A stretch of DNA of 64,000 bases from Bradyrhizobium canariense (lineage in GTDB: Bacteria; Pseudomonadota; Alphaproteobacteria; Rhizobiales; Xanthobacteraceae): assembly GCF_900105125.1 (NCBI RefSeq), contig NZ_LT629750.1, forward strand, positions 5,855,001 to 5,919,000. The letters are read 5' to 3'. A model generated the notes under the pieces. It worked only from the letters and a program-made list of their open reading frames with translations. It made no database searches and was not told where the DNA came from. Below, one piece after another: positions 17,662 to 27,022 of the stretch (positions are counted from its first letter, which is position 1; each line of letters begins with the position of its first letter). The translations under genes were made by a program, and so were the position numbers.

Positions 17662-17796
17662 ATATATTATATATTATCTAGTGCAACAGGAATTTGCCAG
17701 CCATCACCAGATCAGCGAATTTTACCTAAAATACAGCTGAGATCGATCCTCTCGCTCATTTTCATCTGCTTGACTTCCAAATATATTATATATTAT
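17662..17796. promoter_or_regulatory. Two identical ATATATTATATATTAT sites, probable GntR operators
   Basis: The 16-mer ATATATTATATATTAT occurs at 17662-17677 and 17781-17796, 119 bases apart, in the divergent promoter region between the dehydratase gene (minus) and the DJ-1 gene (plus). Its core ATATAT-T-ATATAT is an odd-length inverted repeat. One copy sits next to each gene start, as expected if one regulator controls both directions. These sites stand out sharply from GC-rich surroundings. FCD GntR proteins commonly bind short AT-containing palindromes; the assignment to the 15807 regulator is inference. Confidence 0.6.
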
Positions 17797-17858
17797 TTAC
17801 CGCCATCCGAACGCTGACCAGACTGTCAGTGGCCATCGCCTGAACTGGAGTGCGCGCC

Positions 17859-18449
17859 ATGAAGCTCAAAGGAAAATCGATTTGCATGCCGGTGGCGCAT
17901 GAGTTCGAGGATCTCGAACTGCTTTATCCGTTGCTGCGGCTGTCAGAAGAGGGCGCGCGCATCGTGATCGGGACCTATCAGGCCAGCTTCAGCGCGCGGC
18001 CCTATGTCGGAAAGGACAAGCCGATCACGGGACGTCTTGGTTATCCGGTGCCGCCGATTCCGATGGTCGAGGGCCGGCGCTATGAGATGGCCAACATGCT
18101 CGACCTCAAGCCGGAGGATTTCGATGGGGTCGTGATCGCCGGGGGGTTCTCGCCCGACATTCTGCGCCGCGAACCGAAGATCGTCGATTTCGTGCGACGC
18201 AGCGACCAGGCCGGCAAGCCCATCGGCGCGATCTGTCATGCGCCGTGGCTGCCGATCTCGGCCGGGATCGTCAAGGGACGTCGGGTGACGAGTTGGATCA
18301 GCCTGAAGGACGATCTCATCAACGCCGGCGCGCTGTGGGAAGACAATGTGGTCGTGGTCGATCGCAATCTGATTACCGCGCGCTGTCCCGACGACCTGCC
18401 GGAATTCTGCGTTGCCATCATTGATGCACTGTCTGGCAAGAACACCTGA
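17859..18449 (+). CDS. DJ-1/PfpI family protein
   Basis: 196 residues; the ATG at 17859 has GGAG eight bases upstream, better than a GTG three codons earlier. Class-I glutamine-amidotransferase-like fold: VVIAGGFSPD, then the nucleophile elbow AICHAPW with Cys followed by His, then a late Asp/Glu-containing segment (ITARCPDDLPEF). Relatives are proteases, glyoxalases, deglycases or isonitrile hydratases, so the reaction is open. It is first in the plus-strand operon with a dehydratase and a sugar importer, so a role in handling a reactive carbonyl intermediate is possible but speculative. Confidence 0.85.
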   Translation: MKLKGKSICMPVAHEFEDLELLYPLLRLSEEGARIVIGTYQASFSARPYVGKDKPITGRLGYPVPPIPMVEGRRYEMANMLDLKPEDFDGVVIAGGFSPDILRREPKIVDFVRRSDQAGKPIGAICHAPWLPISAGIVKGRRVTSWISLKDDLINAGALWEDNVVVVDRNLITARCPDDLPEFCVAIIDALSGKNT

Positions 18450-18488
18450 CGGCGCGATCGAGCGCCGCCGAAAGCCGGAACAGGGCTG

Positions 18489-19655
18489 ATGCAGATTAAG
18501 ACCGTTCAAGCGTATTGGGCGCATATTCCGATCCCAGAAGCGCAGCAGCACGTCAGCGATTTCGGACGAATTTCATCGTTTGACGCGACGCTGGTGCGCA
18601 TCGAGACGAAGTGCGGAATCGTCGGCTGGGGCGAAGCCAAGGCGCAGGTCGGCAGCATGGCGGTCAATCATGCGTTGACGGCGCTGATCAACTCGGAGCT
18701 CGGACCCGAACTGATCGGGCAGGATCCGCGCGACATCAATCGGATCTGGGACGCGTTCTATAACGGCGTGCGGGCGCATTATGCGCTGCGCGAAGGTCGT
18801 GTGTTTCCGATCCTTGGGCGGCGTGGCCTGACGATTTCGGCGATCAGCGGCATCGATATCGCGTTGTGGGACATTCTCGGGAAATCGCTCAACGTCCCGG
18901 TCTGGCAATTGCTCGGCGGGCGGCGCACGCCGTCGCTGCCGGCCTATGCTTCGGGCGGCTGGGCCGACGCGGAAGGGATTGGAGCGCAGCTCCGCGGCTA
19001 TATCGAGCGCGGCGGTTTCGGCGCCGTCAAGATGCGCGTCGGAATCATCGACGGAAGCCCCGAGGCTTCGGCGCAGCGGGTCGCCGCCGCGCGCAAGGCG
19101 CTGGGGCCGAACATCGGCCTGATGTGCGATGCGCATGGAACCTTCTCGGTCGCGGAAGCCAAGCGGTTTTGCCGGCTGGTCGAGCCCTACAATCTCGCCT
19201 GGTTCGAAGAGCCGGTGACGTCGGATGACCGAGCGGGTTATGCCGCCGTTCGCGCCGCGACGGATATTCCGATCGCGGCGGGTGAAAGCGAATTCACGCG
19301 GTTTGATTTTCGTGAACTCGCCGAGCGCGCGGCAGTGGACGTGTTTCAGCCGGATCTCGCCATCTGCGGCGGCATCACCGAAGCGATGCGGATCGCCGCG
19401 ATCGCAAGCGCCTACAATTTGCGTCTTGCGCCGCATTTGTGGTCGGGCGCGCCCGCCTTCGCGGCGGGGCTGCATGTGGCAGCCGCGGCGTCGGCGGGTT
19501 TCATCGTCGAATATTCGGTCGGCGCCAATCCACTGCTGCATGAATTGATCGAGGAAAGCTTCATTGCCGAAAACGGCGTGGTCGAAATTCCCAGCCGACC
19601 CGGAATCGGGATCACGGTTCGGGAAGATTATCTGGCGCGCCACACGCAGTCGTGA
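18489..19655 (+). CDS. Mandelate racemase/muconate lactonizing-type enolase-superfamily enzyme (2)
   Basis: 388 residues. Metal ligands Asp214 (CDAHG), Glu240 (FEEP) and Glu266 (GES); base motif K181-M-R183; catalytic-type His316 in APHLWSG. The complete capping domain includes a long loop (about 95-112). Compared with the first copy it has the DAHG and PHLW motifs of a different subgroup, so the two enzymes likely act on different steps or epimers. It follows the DJ-1 gene by 39 bases and precedes the ABC importer genes. Confidence 0.85.
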   Translation: MQIKTVQAYWAHIPIPEAQQHVSDFGRISSFDATLVRIETKCGIVGWGEAKAQVGSMAVNHALTALINSELGPELIGQDPRDINRIWDAFYNGVRAHYALREGRVFPILGRRGLTISAISGIDIALWDILGKSLNVPVWQLLGGRRTPSLPAYASGGWADAEGIGAQLRGYIERGGFGAVKMRVGIIDGSPEASAQRVAAARKALGPNIGLMCDAHGTFSVAEAKRFCRLVEPYNLAWFEEPVTSDDRAGYAAVRAATDIPIAAGESEFTRFDFRELAERAAVDVFQPDLAICGGITEAMRIAAIASAYNLRLAPHLWSGAPAFAAGLHVAAAASAGFIVEYSVGANPLLHELIEESFIAENGVVEIPSRPGIGITVREDYLARHTQS

Positions 19656-19741
19656 GGTGTGAACGCGGACTTCGATCGATCGAAGGTGGTCGCGCGCGGA
19701 AACGGGCAAGTCGAGAGCAGAGTGTCGAAAGTAACAATACG

Positions 19742-20815
19742 ATGGCATCGGTAACGCTGAAGAATGTCTGCAAGTCCTTTGGCGCCATCAACGTCGTCGA
19801 AGATGTCTGCATCGATATCGCGGATGGCGAGTTCCTCGTGCTGCTCGGTCCTTCCGGCTGCGGAAAATCGACCACGCTGCGGATGATTGCCGGCCTGGAG
19901 GCCACGTCGTCGGGGTCCATATCGATAGGCGCGCGGGACGTCACCGATCTCGAGCCGGCCGACCGCAACATTGCGATGGTCTTTCAGAATTACGCGCTCT
20001 ACCCGCACAAGACGGTGTACGAAAACCTCGCCTTCGGGCTGCGGATGCGCGGCGTCAGGAAGGCCGACATCGATAGCAGGGTACGACGAGCCGCTGGTGT
20101 TCTCGGGATCGAGCCGTTGTTGTCGCGCCGGCCGCGGCAATTATCGGGCGGACAGATGCAGCGCGCGGCGCTCGGACGGGCGCTGGTGCGCGAGCCGGAA
20201 GTATTCCTGCTCGACGAGCCGCTGTCCAATCTCGACGCCAAGATGCGCGTCCAGATGCGAGAGGAGATCGGCCGGCTCCACGGCGAGACCGGGATCAGCA
20301 TGATCTATGTAACCCATGATCAGGTCGAGGCCATGACGCTCGGCGATCGGGTTTGCATCATGCGCGACGGGCACGTCCAGCAGATCGCGAAGCCGATCGA
20401 TGTTTACGATCATCCGGCCAGTCGTTTCGTCGCCAGCTTTATTGGCTCGCCGGAGATGAACATCATCGAGGGTGAACTGGATAGCGACGGCACATTCCGG
20501 AACGCCGAACTGAGATTTTCGATTCCACCGGGATGCTTCCCCGAGGCCAAACCCGGCGAGCCGGTGTCCTTTGGGGTTCGGCCAGAACACCTTGCTCTGG
20601 CGGCGCCGGGCGGCCCGGCATCCGGTCGTATCACGATGATCGAACGGCTGGGTGCGCAGATGCAGGTGGCCATCGACAGCGGCGGCATCCGCCTGTCGTC
20701 GCTGATCTCGCGCAACGAAGCCTTGAAGGTTGGCGATGTAGTCGGCCTCGCGGCCGACAGCGAGCGGCTGCATTTGTTCGATGCAAAAAACGGAATCTCT
20801 TTGCGGAAGTCCTAG
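19742..20815 (+). CDS. ABC sugar importer ATPase (MalK/UgpC type)
   Basis: 357 residues from the ATG at 19742. Walker A GPSGCGKST (36-44), Q-loop VFQNYALYPH, signature LSGGQ, Walker B VFLLDEPLSNLDA and the switch His in VTHDQ. After the ATPase domain is a C-terminal TOBE/OB regulatory region (about 240-357; SFGVRPEHLAL), typical of the CUT1 family of carbohydrate importers. It energises the permeases encoded at 22210 and 23082. Confidence 0.92.
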   Translation: MASVTLKNVCKSFGAINVVEDVCIDIADGEFLVLLGPSGCGKSTTLRMIAGLEATSSGSISIGARDVTDLEPADRNIAMVFQNYALYPHKTVYENLAFGLRMRGVRKADIDSRVRRAAGVLGIEPLLSRRPRQLSGGQMQRAALGRALVREPEVFLLDEPLSNLDAKMRVQMREEIGRLHGETGISMIYVTHDQVEAMTLGDRVCIMRDGHVQQIAKPIDVYDHPASRFVASFIGSPEMNIIEGELDSDGTFRNAELRFSIPPGCFPEAKPGEPVSFGVRPEHLALAAPGGPASGRITMIERLGAQMQVAIDSGGIRLSSLISRNEALKVGDVVGLAADSERLHLFDAKNGISLRKS

Positions 20816-20862
20816 GCGCGATCGAAAGCTCTACAAAAAACATATCAGGGGAGGCAAACGAC

Positions 20863-22179
20863 ATGTCAAAGGCGAACATCGGACTAACCCGGCGAACCAT
20901 TCTCAAGAGCGGCGTTGCTGCGGCCGCTTTCAGTCCCCTCGGCGCGCCTGCGGTGCATGCGCAGACCAAGGAAATCCGTCTGCTGCAAGACCAGACCTTT
21001 GTCGACTCGCTGCGCGTGATCAAGGAGGCCGCCGCGCGCTACGAGCAGGAGCGCGGCGTGCGGGTGGTGGTCGACACCGTGCCGTCGGCGGATCTTTACC
21101 CGCGTATCCTCGCCGGCATTCGCGGCGGACGGCCCTATGACCTGACGATGATCATTTTCGTCGCTCACATGCTGAGTCTCGCCAATGAAGGCCAGCTCGC
21201 GCCGGTGACCTCGCTGGTCAACAAATACAAATGGGGCAAGCGAATCCTGTTTCCGGTCAAGGGCGAGCATTATTATTATCCGTGGGCCTATGCGCTGTGC
21301 TGGATGAATTATCGCAAGGATCTCTACGACACGCTCAAGCTCGAGCCGCCGAAGACGCTGGATCAACTGGTCGAGAATTCGCAGAAGTGCATGTCCACTA
21401 GCGGCAGCCAGCGCTACGGATATTCAACGCCGATCGGCTCCAACATCGCAACGAGCTGGATGGCATTCGGTCCGCTCTGGGCGGAAGGCGCGCAGCTGTT
21501 CGACGACAAATGGACGGTGGCGCTCGACACTCCGGATGGCCGCAAGGGCGCCGCCAAATATCTCGATTTCATGGCCGGCCTCTACAAGACCATGCCGCCC
21601 GGCGAAACCCAGGGCGATTTCGGTTCGGTGCTCGTGAAGTTCGGCGCCGATCAGACCGCGCACGCGCCGCAGGCCGGGCGCCTGATGGATTACATGGAGC
21701 AGCGCGTGCCGGAGATGGCGGATAAATGCGGCATCGCGGCTTTCCCCGACAGTTCGGGAACGCGCCGCGCCGTGAACCATGGTTACAAGGGATTTCTGGT
21801 CGGCAATACGCCGATGGCGGAAGAATCCATCAAGTTCCTGGAATGGTGGTCGGAAGGCCCCTACATCGACTTCCTGCACACCGCACCGCTGACGTTTCAG
21901 CCGCCGCGGCTTGATCTCTATGACGATGCGCGCTGGACCAACAACCCTATACTCAAGAAACACAGCGAAGCCGTGCGGACCATGCGCGGTTTTCTCGATG
22001 ATCCCGCGCTGACGATCCGCTCGATCGACACCGAAGGGCCCGCTCCGGACATCAGGCCGGCCAAGGTCTTCGAGGCCAACGTGCTGCCCGAAATGCTGCA
22101 GAAAAAGCTCCTCAAGGGCATGCCGTCGGACGTCTGCGTCGACGAAGCGATTACTCGGATCCGCCAGCTTATCGCTTAG
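20863..22179 (+). CDS. ABC sugar importer periplasmic binding protein (family 1)
   Basis: 438 residues from the ATG at 20863, with GGGGAGG ten bases upstream. The N-terminus LTRRTILKSG followed by an Ala-rich hydrophobic stretch and AVHAQ is a twin-arginine (Tat) signal, so export is probably folded. The body is a family-1 extracellular solute-binding protein: DLTMIIFVAHM, YYYPWAYALCWMNYRKDLYD, GNTPMAEESIKFLEWW. The rather aromatic binding region (YYYPWAY, CWMNY) suits a sugar or sugar acid. Located between its ATPase and the permeases. Confidence 0.9.
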   Translation: MSKANIGLTRRTILKSGVAAAAFSPLGAPAVHAQTKEIRLLQDQTFVDSLRVIKEAAARYEQERGVRVVVDTVPSADLYPRILAGIRGGRPYDLTMIIFVAHMLSLANEGQLAPVTSLVNKYKWGKRILFPVKGEHYYYPWAYALCWMNYRKDLYDTLKLEPPKTLDQLVENSQKCMSTSGSQRYGYSTPIGSNIATSWMAFGPLWAEGAQLFDDKWTVALDTPDGRKGAAKYLDFMAGLYKTMPPGETQGDFGSVLVKFGADQTAHAPQAGRLMDYMEQRVPEMADKCGIAAFPDSSGTRRAVNHGYKGFLVGNTPMAEESIKFLEWWSEGPYIDFLHTAPLTFQPPRLDLYDDARWTNNPILKKHSEAVRTMRGFLDDPALTIRSIDTEGPAPDIRPAKVFEANVLPEMLQKKLLKGMPSDVCVDEAITRIRQLIA

Positions 22180-22209
22180 TGGAATCGGCGGTCGATACGG
22201 AGCATCGTC

Positions 22210-23085
22210 ATGTCTTCTCGTCACGACTGGGTGATATGGCTGCTGTTTATCAGCGGGCTAGCCCTGATTTGGGCGTTCGCGGTGCTGCCGGTCTTCAACG
22301 CGATATGGCTGTCACTCCATTCGGCGTCTTCGTTCATCGAGACGCCGCATTGGGCTGGCCTGAATAATTATGTTGCCCTTCTCACCGATCCGGATTTCTG
22401 GCGGGCGACGGAGAACGGTTTCATCTACGCGGGACTGTGCATCGTCCTTCAAGTCGTGATCGGGATCGTGTTCGCGCTCGTGCTCAACACGGCGTTTCCG
22501 CTGCGATGGATGGTCCGCGGCATGGCGGTTCTTCCCTATTTGTTGCCCACGGTCGTGGTGGCGCTGATCTTCCAGTGGATGACCGACGGGAGCTTCGGCG
22601 TCATCACCGTGATCACGCAGAAGCTCGGCCTTGGCGTAATTCCCTGGCTTGAGCGTCCCGATGCCGCGATGGCCTCGGTTGTCATGGTGTCGGTCTGGAT
22701 GTGGTCGCCGTTCGTCACGGTGTGCTGTCTTGCCGGAATGCAGTCGATACCGCCTGCGCTTTACGAGGCGGCCCGGGTCGATGGCGCCAATGCCTGGTAT
22801 CGGTTCTGGCATGTCACTCTGCCGCAGCTCAGGCCGGTGCTCAGTGTCGTCATCCTGTTGCGGGCGATCTGGATGTTCAACAAATTCGACATCACGTGGT
22901 TGCTGACCAAGGGAGGCCCGCTCGGCGCCACGGAGCATCTGCCGATCCTCGCCTACAAGAAAGCATTCTCGATGTACGACGTCGGCGGCGGAGCCGCCGT
23001 CTCGACGTTGAGCTTCGCCCTCCTGACCGCCTGCGTCTTCGTCTATTTCCGGATTTCGCCACTCGAAGAAAAGGGCCCGCGATGA
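22210..23085 (+). CDS. ABC sugar importer permease (MalF type)
   Basis: 291-residue inner-membrane protein with six predicted helices and the EAA loop EAARVDGANAWYRFWHVTLP that docks the ATPase. It starts 30 bases after the binding-protein gene and overlaps the next permease gene by four bases (ATGA). Confidence 0.92.
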   Translation: MSSRHDWVIWLLFISGLALIWAFAVLPVFNAIWLSLHSASSFIETPHWAGLNNYVALLTDPDFWRATENGFIYAGLCIVLQVVIGIVFALVLNTAFPLRWMVRGMAVLPYLLPTVVVALIFQWMTDGSFGVITVITQKLGLGVIPWLERPDAAMASVVMVSVWMWSPFVTVCCLAGMQSIPPALYEAARVDGANAWYRFWHVTLPQLRPVLSVVILLRAIWMFNKFDITWLLTKGGPLGATEHLPILAYKKAFSMYDVGGGAAVSTLSFALLTACVFVYFRISPLEEKGPR

Positions 23086-23936
23086 CCCTCCGTCGTGTCG
23101 GAGCCAGCAGCAGGTCGGCCCGCCTGTCGCGGCTGGGATTGTATCTCGTGGCGGCGATCATCGCCGTCTGGTCGTTCTTTCCGATCTACTGGATGCTGCT
23201 CTCGTCGTTTCGCGGGCAATCGGATTTGTTCTCGGTGCCGAGCCTGTGGCCGCGCCATCTGGTCCTGAGCAACTATCGGCTCCTGCTGCAGCTGAGCGAT
23301 TACGGACAACAATTCGAGAATTCGCTGATCGTCGCGGCGAGCGTCGTGGCCATCACGCTGGTGTTCTCGGTGGTGATCGCCTACGCGCTGACACGCCTCA
23401 AATTCCCGGGCAAGGTTTTCATCATCAGCAGCGTTCTCTACGCCTACATGTTTCCGCCGATGTTGCTGGCGATTCCCCTGTATGGCATCTTCGTTCAGAC
23501 CGGACTTGGCGAGAGCCTCATCGCGCTCATCATCGCGCATTGCACCCTGACATTGCCACTTGGTATCTGGCTGCTCTGGGGTTTTTTCAAGAGCGTGCCG
23601 TTCGATCTGGAAGAAGCCGCGATGGTCGACGGGTGTACACGGCTTGGCACGTTCTTCCGCGTGGTGTTGCCGTTGTCGGGCCCCGGCATCATCACGGTCG
23701 CGATCTTTTCCTTTTTGCTGTCATGGACGGACTATGTATACGCGCTGGTGATGATCACGTCGGATTCGCAAAAGACACTGCCGCTCGGCATCGCCTCGAT
23801 GGTCGGTTCGTTCGATATGCGATGGGGCGAAGCCATGGCCGGATCTTCGCTGATCATGTTGCCGCTGTTTCTGATGTTCGTGTTCCTGTCGCGCTATTTC
23901 ATCCAGGGTTTGAGCGCGGGCGCGATCAAGGGATGA
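23082..23936 (+). CDS. ABC sugar importer permease (MalG type)
   Basis: 284 residues from the ATG at 23082, overlapping the previous stop. Six membrane helices, EAA loop EEAAMVDGCTRLGTFFRVVLP, and the typical MalG C-terminus. Last gene of the importer operon. A GGGCT/AGCCC hairpin lies at about 24071-24085 but lacks a T run, so I did not list it as a terminator. Confidence 0.92.
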   Translation: MTLRRVGASSRSARLSRLGLYLVAAIIAVWSFFPIYWMLLSSFRGQSDLFSVPSLWPRHLVLSNYRLLLQLSDYGQQFENSLIVAASVVAITLVFSVVIAYALTRLKFPGKVFIISSVLYAYMFPPMLLAIPLYGIFVQTGLGESLIALIIAHCTLTLPLGIWLLWGFFKSVPFDLEEAAMVDGCTRLGTFFRVVLPLSGPGIITVAIFSFLLSWTDYVYALVMITSDSQKTLPLGIASMVGSFDMRWGEAMAGSSLIMLPLFLMFVFLSRYFIQGLSAGAIKG

Positions 23937-24168
23937 GGCCGGTCTGTTTTCCTTCGCGACCTGACCCATAGCGGAGATCGGTGGCCTTTCGACCCAAGGT
24001 AGACCTTGTCGATGGGCTGCGAGATATGGTCGCACGGAGCATTTGACCGGATAGCACCTCGCGGTTGGGTGGGCTGAGTCAGCCCCCCGCGGACGCTCGA
24101 CGATGGGTCGGAACCATTTCGGTTCCGGCAAATTGTAGCCGATGGCGTAGTGTCGAAGGTGGCTCGCA

Positions 24169-26151
24169 ATGGCAAGATGGTTGCCAGGGACAGGACGGCC
24201 GCCGGTTCGCCTGGAGAGCGGGACTGTACCGTTGCACGAGCCGGCTCCAATAAAACTGGTACAACCTCGAGGAACGACGCTCATCAACATGGCCGTCGCA
24301 GCGCTGATTATCGCTGCGCTGTATTTCGGCCGTGAGATATTCGTTCCGGTCGCCCTGGCGGTCCTCTTAAGCTTTGTCCTCGCGCCTTTCGTCATGCGTC
24401 TGCATTCCTGGCGGGTCCCACGCACGTTGGCCGTGCTGGTAGTGGTGTTCGTGGGATTCTCGATCATATTCAGTCTGGGTGGTCTGATGGTGTCGCAGGC
24501 CAGCCGCCTCGCCCGCGAACTGCCCAGATATCAGCAGACGCTGAGTGACAAGATCGAGAGCCTTCGCGGCCTCATGGGCGGCTCCGGGACATTGGAGCAG
24601 GCCTCCACGGTTCTCAAGGAACTGGGTACGCAGCTGCAACATCCGGATGCGGCTGATCAGCCCAACAACGGTCTCCTGAGACAACCATCCAATAACCCCG
24701 CCCCCATCCCCGTCGAAGTCAAGCAGCCCGACCCGGGCGCCCTGACCACGCTTGTCGCCATCATCGAACCCTTGCTTTCGCCGCTGACGACCACCGGGAT
24801 CGTCGTGATCTTCGTCGTCTTTATCTTGCTGCAACGAGAAGATCTGAGAAACCGGGTGGTGCGACTTGCCGGTTCGGGGGATATTCAGCGCACGACCGCG
24901 GCGCTGGATGACGCCGGCCAACGCTTGAGCAAGCTCTTCCTCACCCAGATCGCCTTCAACGCCGTGTTTGGTCTGGCGATTGGCATCGGGCTCGAACTCA
25001 TCGGCGTTCCCTCGGCGCCTCTGTGGGGCCTGATCGCGATGATCCTGCGGTTCGTGCCTTATATCGGCGCGCTGATATCAGCCGTATTCCCTCTCATCCT
25101 CTCCGCAGCCGTCGGCTCCGGTTGGGAGATGCTGGTTTTGACGGCCGCCTTGTTTGTCGTGCTGGAGCTGCTGGCCGGTCAGGTGCTGGAACCGTTGATC
25201 TTCGGCCATAGCACGGGCTTGTCTCCGGTCGCGATCATCCTGTCCGCGTCGTTCTGGACCTGGCTCTGGGGACCGGTCGGGCTGGTGTTGGCGACGCCGC
25301 TTACGGTCTGTCTCGTCGTCGTCGGGCGGCATGTCGATCGCCTCAAATTCCTCGACATCATGCTCGGCGATCGGCCGCCATTGACGCCGTCGCAACTGGT
25401 GTACCAGCGGATGCTGGCAGGCGATCCGATCGAAGCGGCGGAGCAGGCGCATGAGCATCTGAAGAATGCGTCACTTGAAGATTATTACGACACGATCCTC
25501 CTGAAAGGGTTGAGACTTGCGGAAACCGACAATCGACTAGGCCATCTCAATGAGGAGCGGCTGGACCGCATCGTCGCTACCGTCGGCGAACTGGTGAGCG
25601 ACCTCGAAACGCACAACGACGCGGAAGTTGCCGATGCGGCGCCTGCCGACGTCGACTCCAATCTCGGCGCTCTCGTTGCAATCGAGCGCGCGGGGGACCG
25701 GCCGATCCTGATTCCGGAACAATGGCAGTCGCCGCGATCTGTTCTATGTGTTCCGGGAGCCAGCAAGATAGATGAAGCGGCGGCGCTGGTGGTCGCCCAG
25801 ATTCTTCGGCGTCGCGGATTCGGCGCGGCATCGGAAAAGGCGGATGCCCTCTCGATGTCCAAATTCTTTTCGCTCGATTTGACCGGTACTTTGCTCGTCT
25901 GTGTCTGCTATGTCGACCGGCCATCCGGCGCCAGGATTCAATATGCCGTGCGGCGCCTCACCAAAAAAAACGGCAGTGTCAAAGTACTGCTCGCGCTTCT
26001 TGGCGCGGACGGCATCACGCCTGCCGAAAGTCCGGCCGGCACGCTTGTCGCCCAAGGATCATTTGAAGTGGTGCTGGAGACATTACTCCAGCTCGTATCC
26101 GAGCAGAGCGCGACAACAAGCGATCCAGAGAATGTTGTCGTTGCGCAGTGA
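24169..26151 (+). CDS. AI-2E family (PerM-type) membrane protein with a long soluble C-terminus
   Basis: 660 residues. Two N-terminal helices (about 40-60, 62-77), then a third (about 88-110), a soluble loop (about 110-200), and several C-terminal helices (about 205-400) including the GxxLG- and GPVGLVLATPL-type motifs of the AI-2E/PerM exporter family. The usual family length is about 350; here about 260 extra cytoplasmic residues follow (400-660), Asp/Glu rich at first, then an alpha/beta segment. The substrate of this family is uncertain despite the name. The start is uncertain, because the first 35 residues are Pro/Arg rich. It stands alone. Confidence 0.8.
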   Translation: MARWLPGTGRPPVRLESGTVPLHEPAPIKLVQPRGTTLINMAVAALIIAALYFGREIFVPVALAVLLSFVLAPFVMRLHSWRVPRTLAVLVVVFVGFSIIFSLGGLMVSQASRLARELPRYQQTLSDKIESLRGLMGGSGTLEQASTVLKELGTQLQHPDAADQPNNGLLRQPSNNPAPIPVEVKQPDPGALTTLVAIIEPLLSPLTTTGIVVIFVVFILLQREDLRNRVVRLAGSGDIQRTTAALDDAGQRLSKLFLTQIAFNAVFGLAIGIGLELIGVPSAPLWGLIAMILRFVPYIGALISAVFPLILSAAVGSGWEMLVLTAALFVVLELLAGQVLEPLIFGHSTGLSPVAIILSASFWTWLWGPVGLVLATPLTVCLVVVGRHVDRLKFLDIMLGDRPPLTPSQLVYQRMLAGDPIEAAEQAHEHLKNASLEDYYDTILLKGLRLAETDNRLGHLNEERLDRIVATVGELVSDLETHNDAEVADAAPADVDSNLGALVAIERAGDRPILIPEQWQSPRSVLCVPGASKIDEAAALVVAQILRRRGFGAASEKADALSMSKFFSLDLTGTLLVCVCYVDRPSGARIQYAVRRLTKKNGSVKVLLALLGADGITPAESPAGTLVAQGSFEVVLETLLQLVSEQSATTSDPENVVVAQ

Positions 26152-26542
26152 TTGCGGTTTTGAGTAGCGGTCGGCCCCGCGCATTTCGGATAGCCAATCG
26201 CCATTGTCCACGCGGTGACGCTCGCCTCCGGCATTATACGGCAACTATTTCTTCACCGTTCCGCTCGGCTCGTTTTTATATGCGTCGCGCTCTATTTAGC
26301 CGGGATCGAAGCTTCGTTCTCCAGCGAGTCCATCAGGCCGTCCAATCCGGATTTCCGCGCTGACGAAGGTGCTCTCGCGCCTCGCTCGCGCGCGATGCGT
26401 CGCGGGCCGACGTGCGGTGTGCCGATGGCACCGGCGCTGGAAGCGAAGTCTCCGACAGCAAGCTTGCGAGCATCCGCTTGGCGGATTTGAGCCGCTTGCG
26501 TTTGGTTCGCAGCCGAAAGAACTCGAATGCAGGAGTAGGACG
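26152..26542. other. Intergenic stretch with no recognised content
   Basis: About 390 bases between two plus-strand genes. A less GC-rich part at 26230-26300 may hold the promoter of the 26543 gene. Reading frames here do not look coding; no repeat or RNA gene was seen. Confidence 0.4.
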
Positions 26543-26989
26543 ATGAAGAGCGTTGCCCACGCGGTGTCGGGAGACCGAATACTCGACCCCATGATCGATC
26601 TGGCGCGTTGCACGAAGCAAGACCGTATCGTGATTGCCGGCTCGAAGGCCATCGAGCTGATGCTGGAATTGCAGCGGCGCGGTTTCCTTGAGGTGGCCGC
26701 GACGGCCAATTGCGGACGTGCCGCCGGACAATACGATGTCGCGATGGTGGATTGGCGGCGACGGACCACCAATTCGCTGGAGCCGACCATCGAATGGCTT
26801 CTTCACTATCTGCGTCCGGGCGGCATGCTGATCGTGTGGGTCGATCCCCAGAAACAGACCGCGAATCTGAAGCTGCGTTCCGCGCTGGAGCGCCTCGGAT
26901 GCGTCATCGAATCCGGGACGGTTCATGATTGCGGCTGTGGATTGGCCGCGCGCCTGCTTGAAACCAACCCGCTGAAGAAAGCCGCGTAA
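26543..26989 (+). CDS. Hypothetical protein, methyltransferase-like fold fragment
   Basis: 148 residues from the ATG at 26543, which has AGGAGTAGG just upstream. The pattern (RIVIAGSKAIELMLELQRRG, YDVAMVDWRRRT, LHYLRPGGMLIVWVD, LKLRSALERLGCVIESG) follows the second half of a Rossmann-type class I methyltransferase, but the SAM-binding glycine motif is absent. It is therefore probably not an active methyltransferase. Ends with a Cys-rich CGCGL segment. I do not recognise it beyond that. Confidence 0.65.
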   Translation: MKSVAHAVSGDRILDPMIDLARCTKQDRIVIAGSKAIELMLELQRRGFLEVAATANCGRAAGQYDVAMVDWRRRTTNSLEPTIEWLLHYLRPGGMLIVWVDPQKQTANLKLRSALERLGCVIESGTVHDCGCGLAARLLETNPLKKAA

Positions 26990-27022
26990 AGTCAGGGCCG
27001 CGCGAAAGAAGGAATCGTTGAG

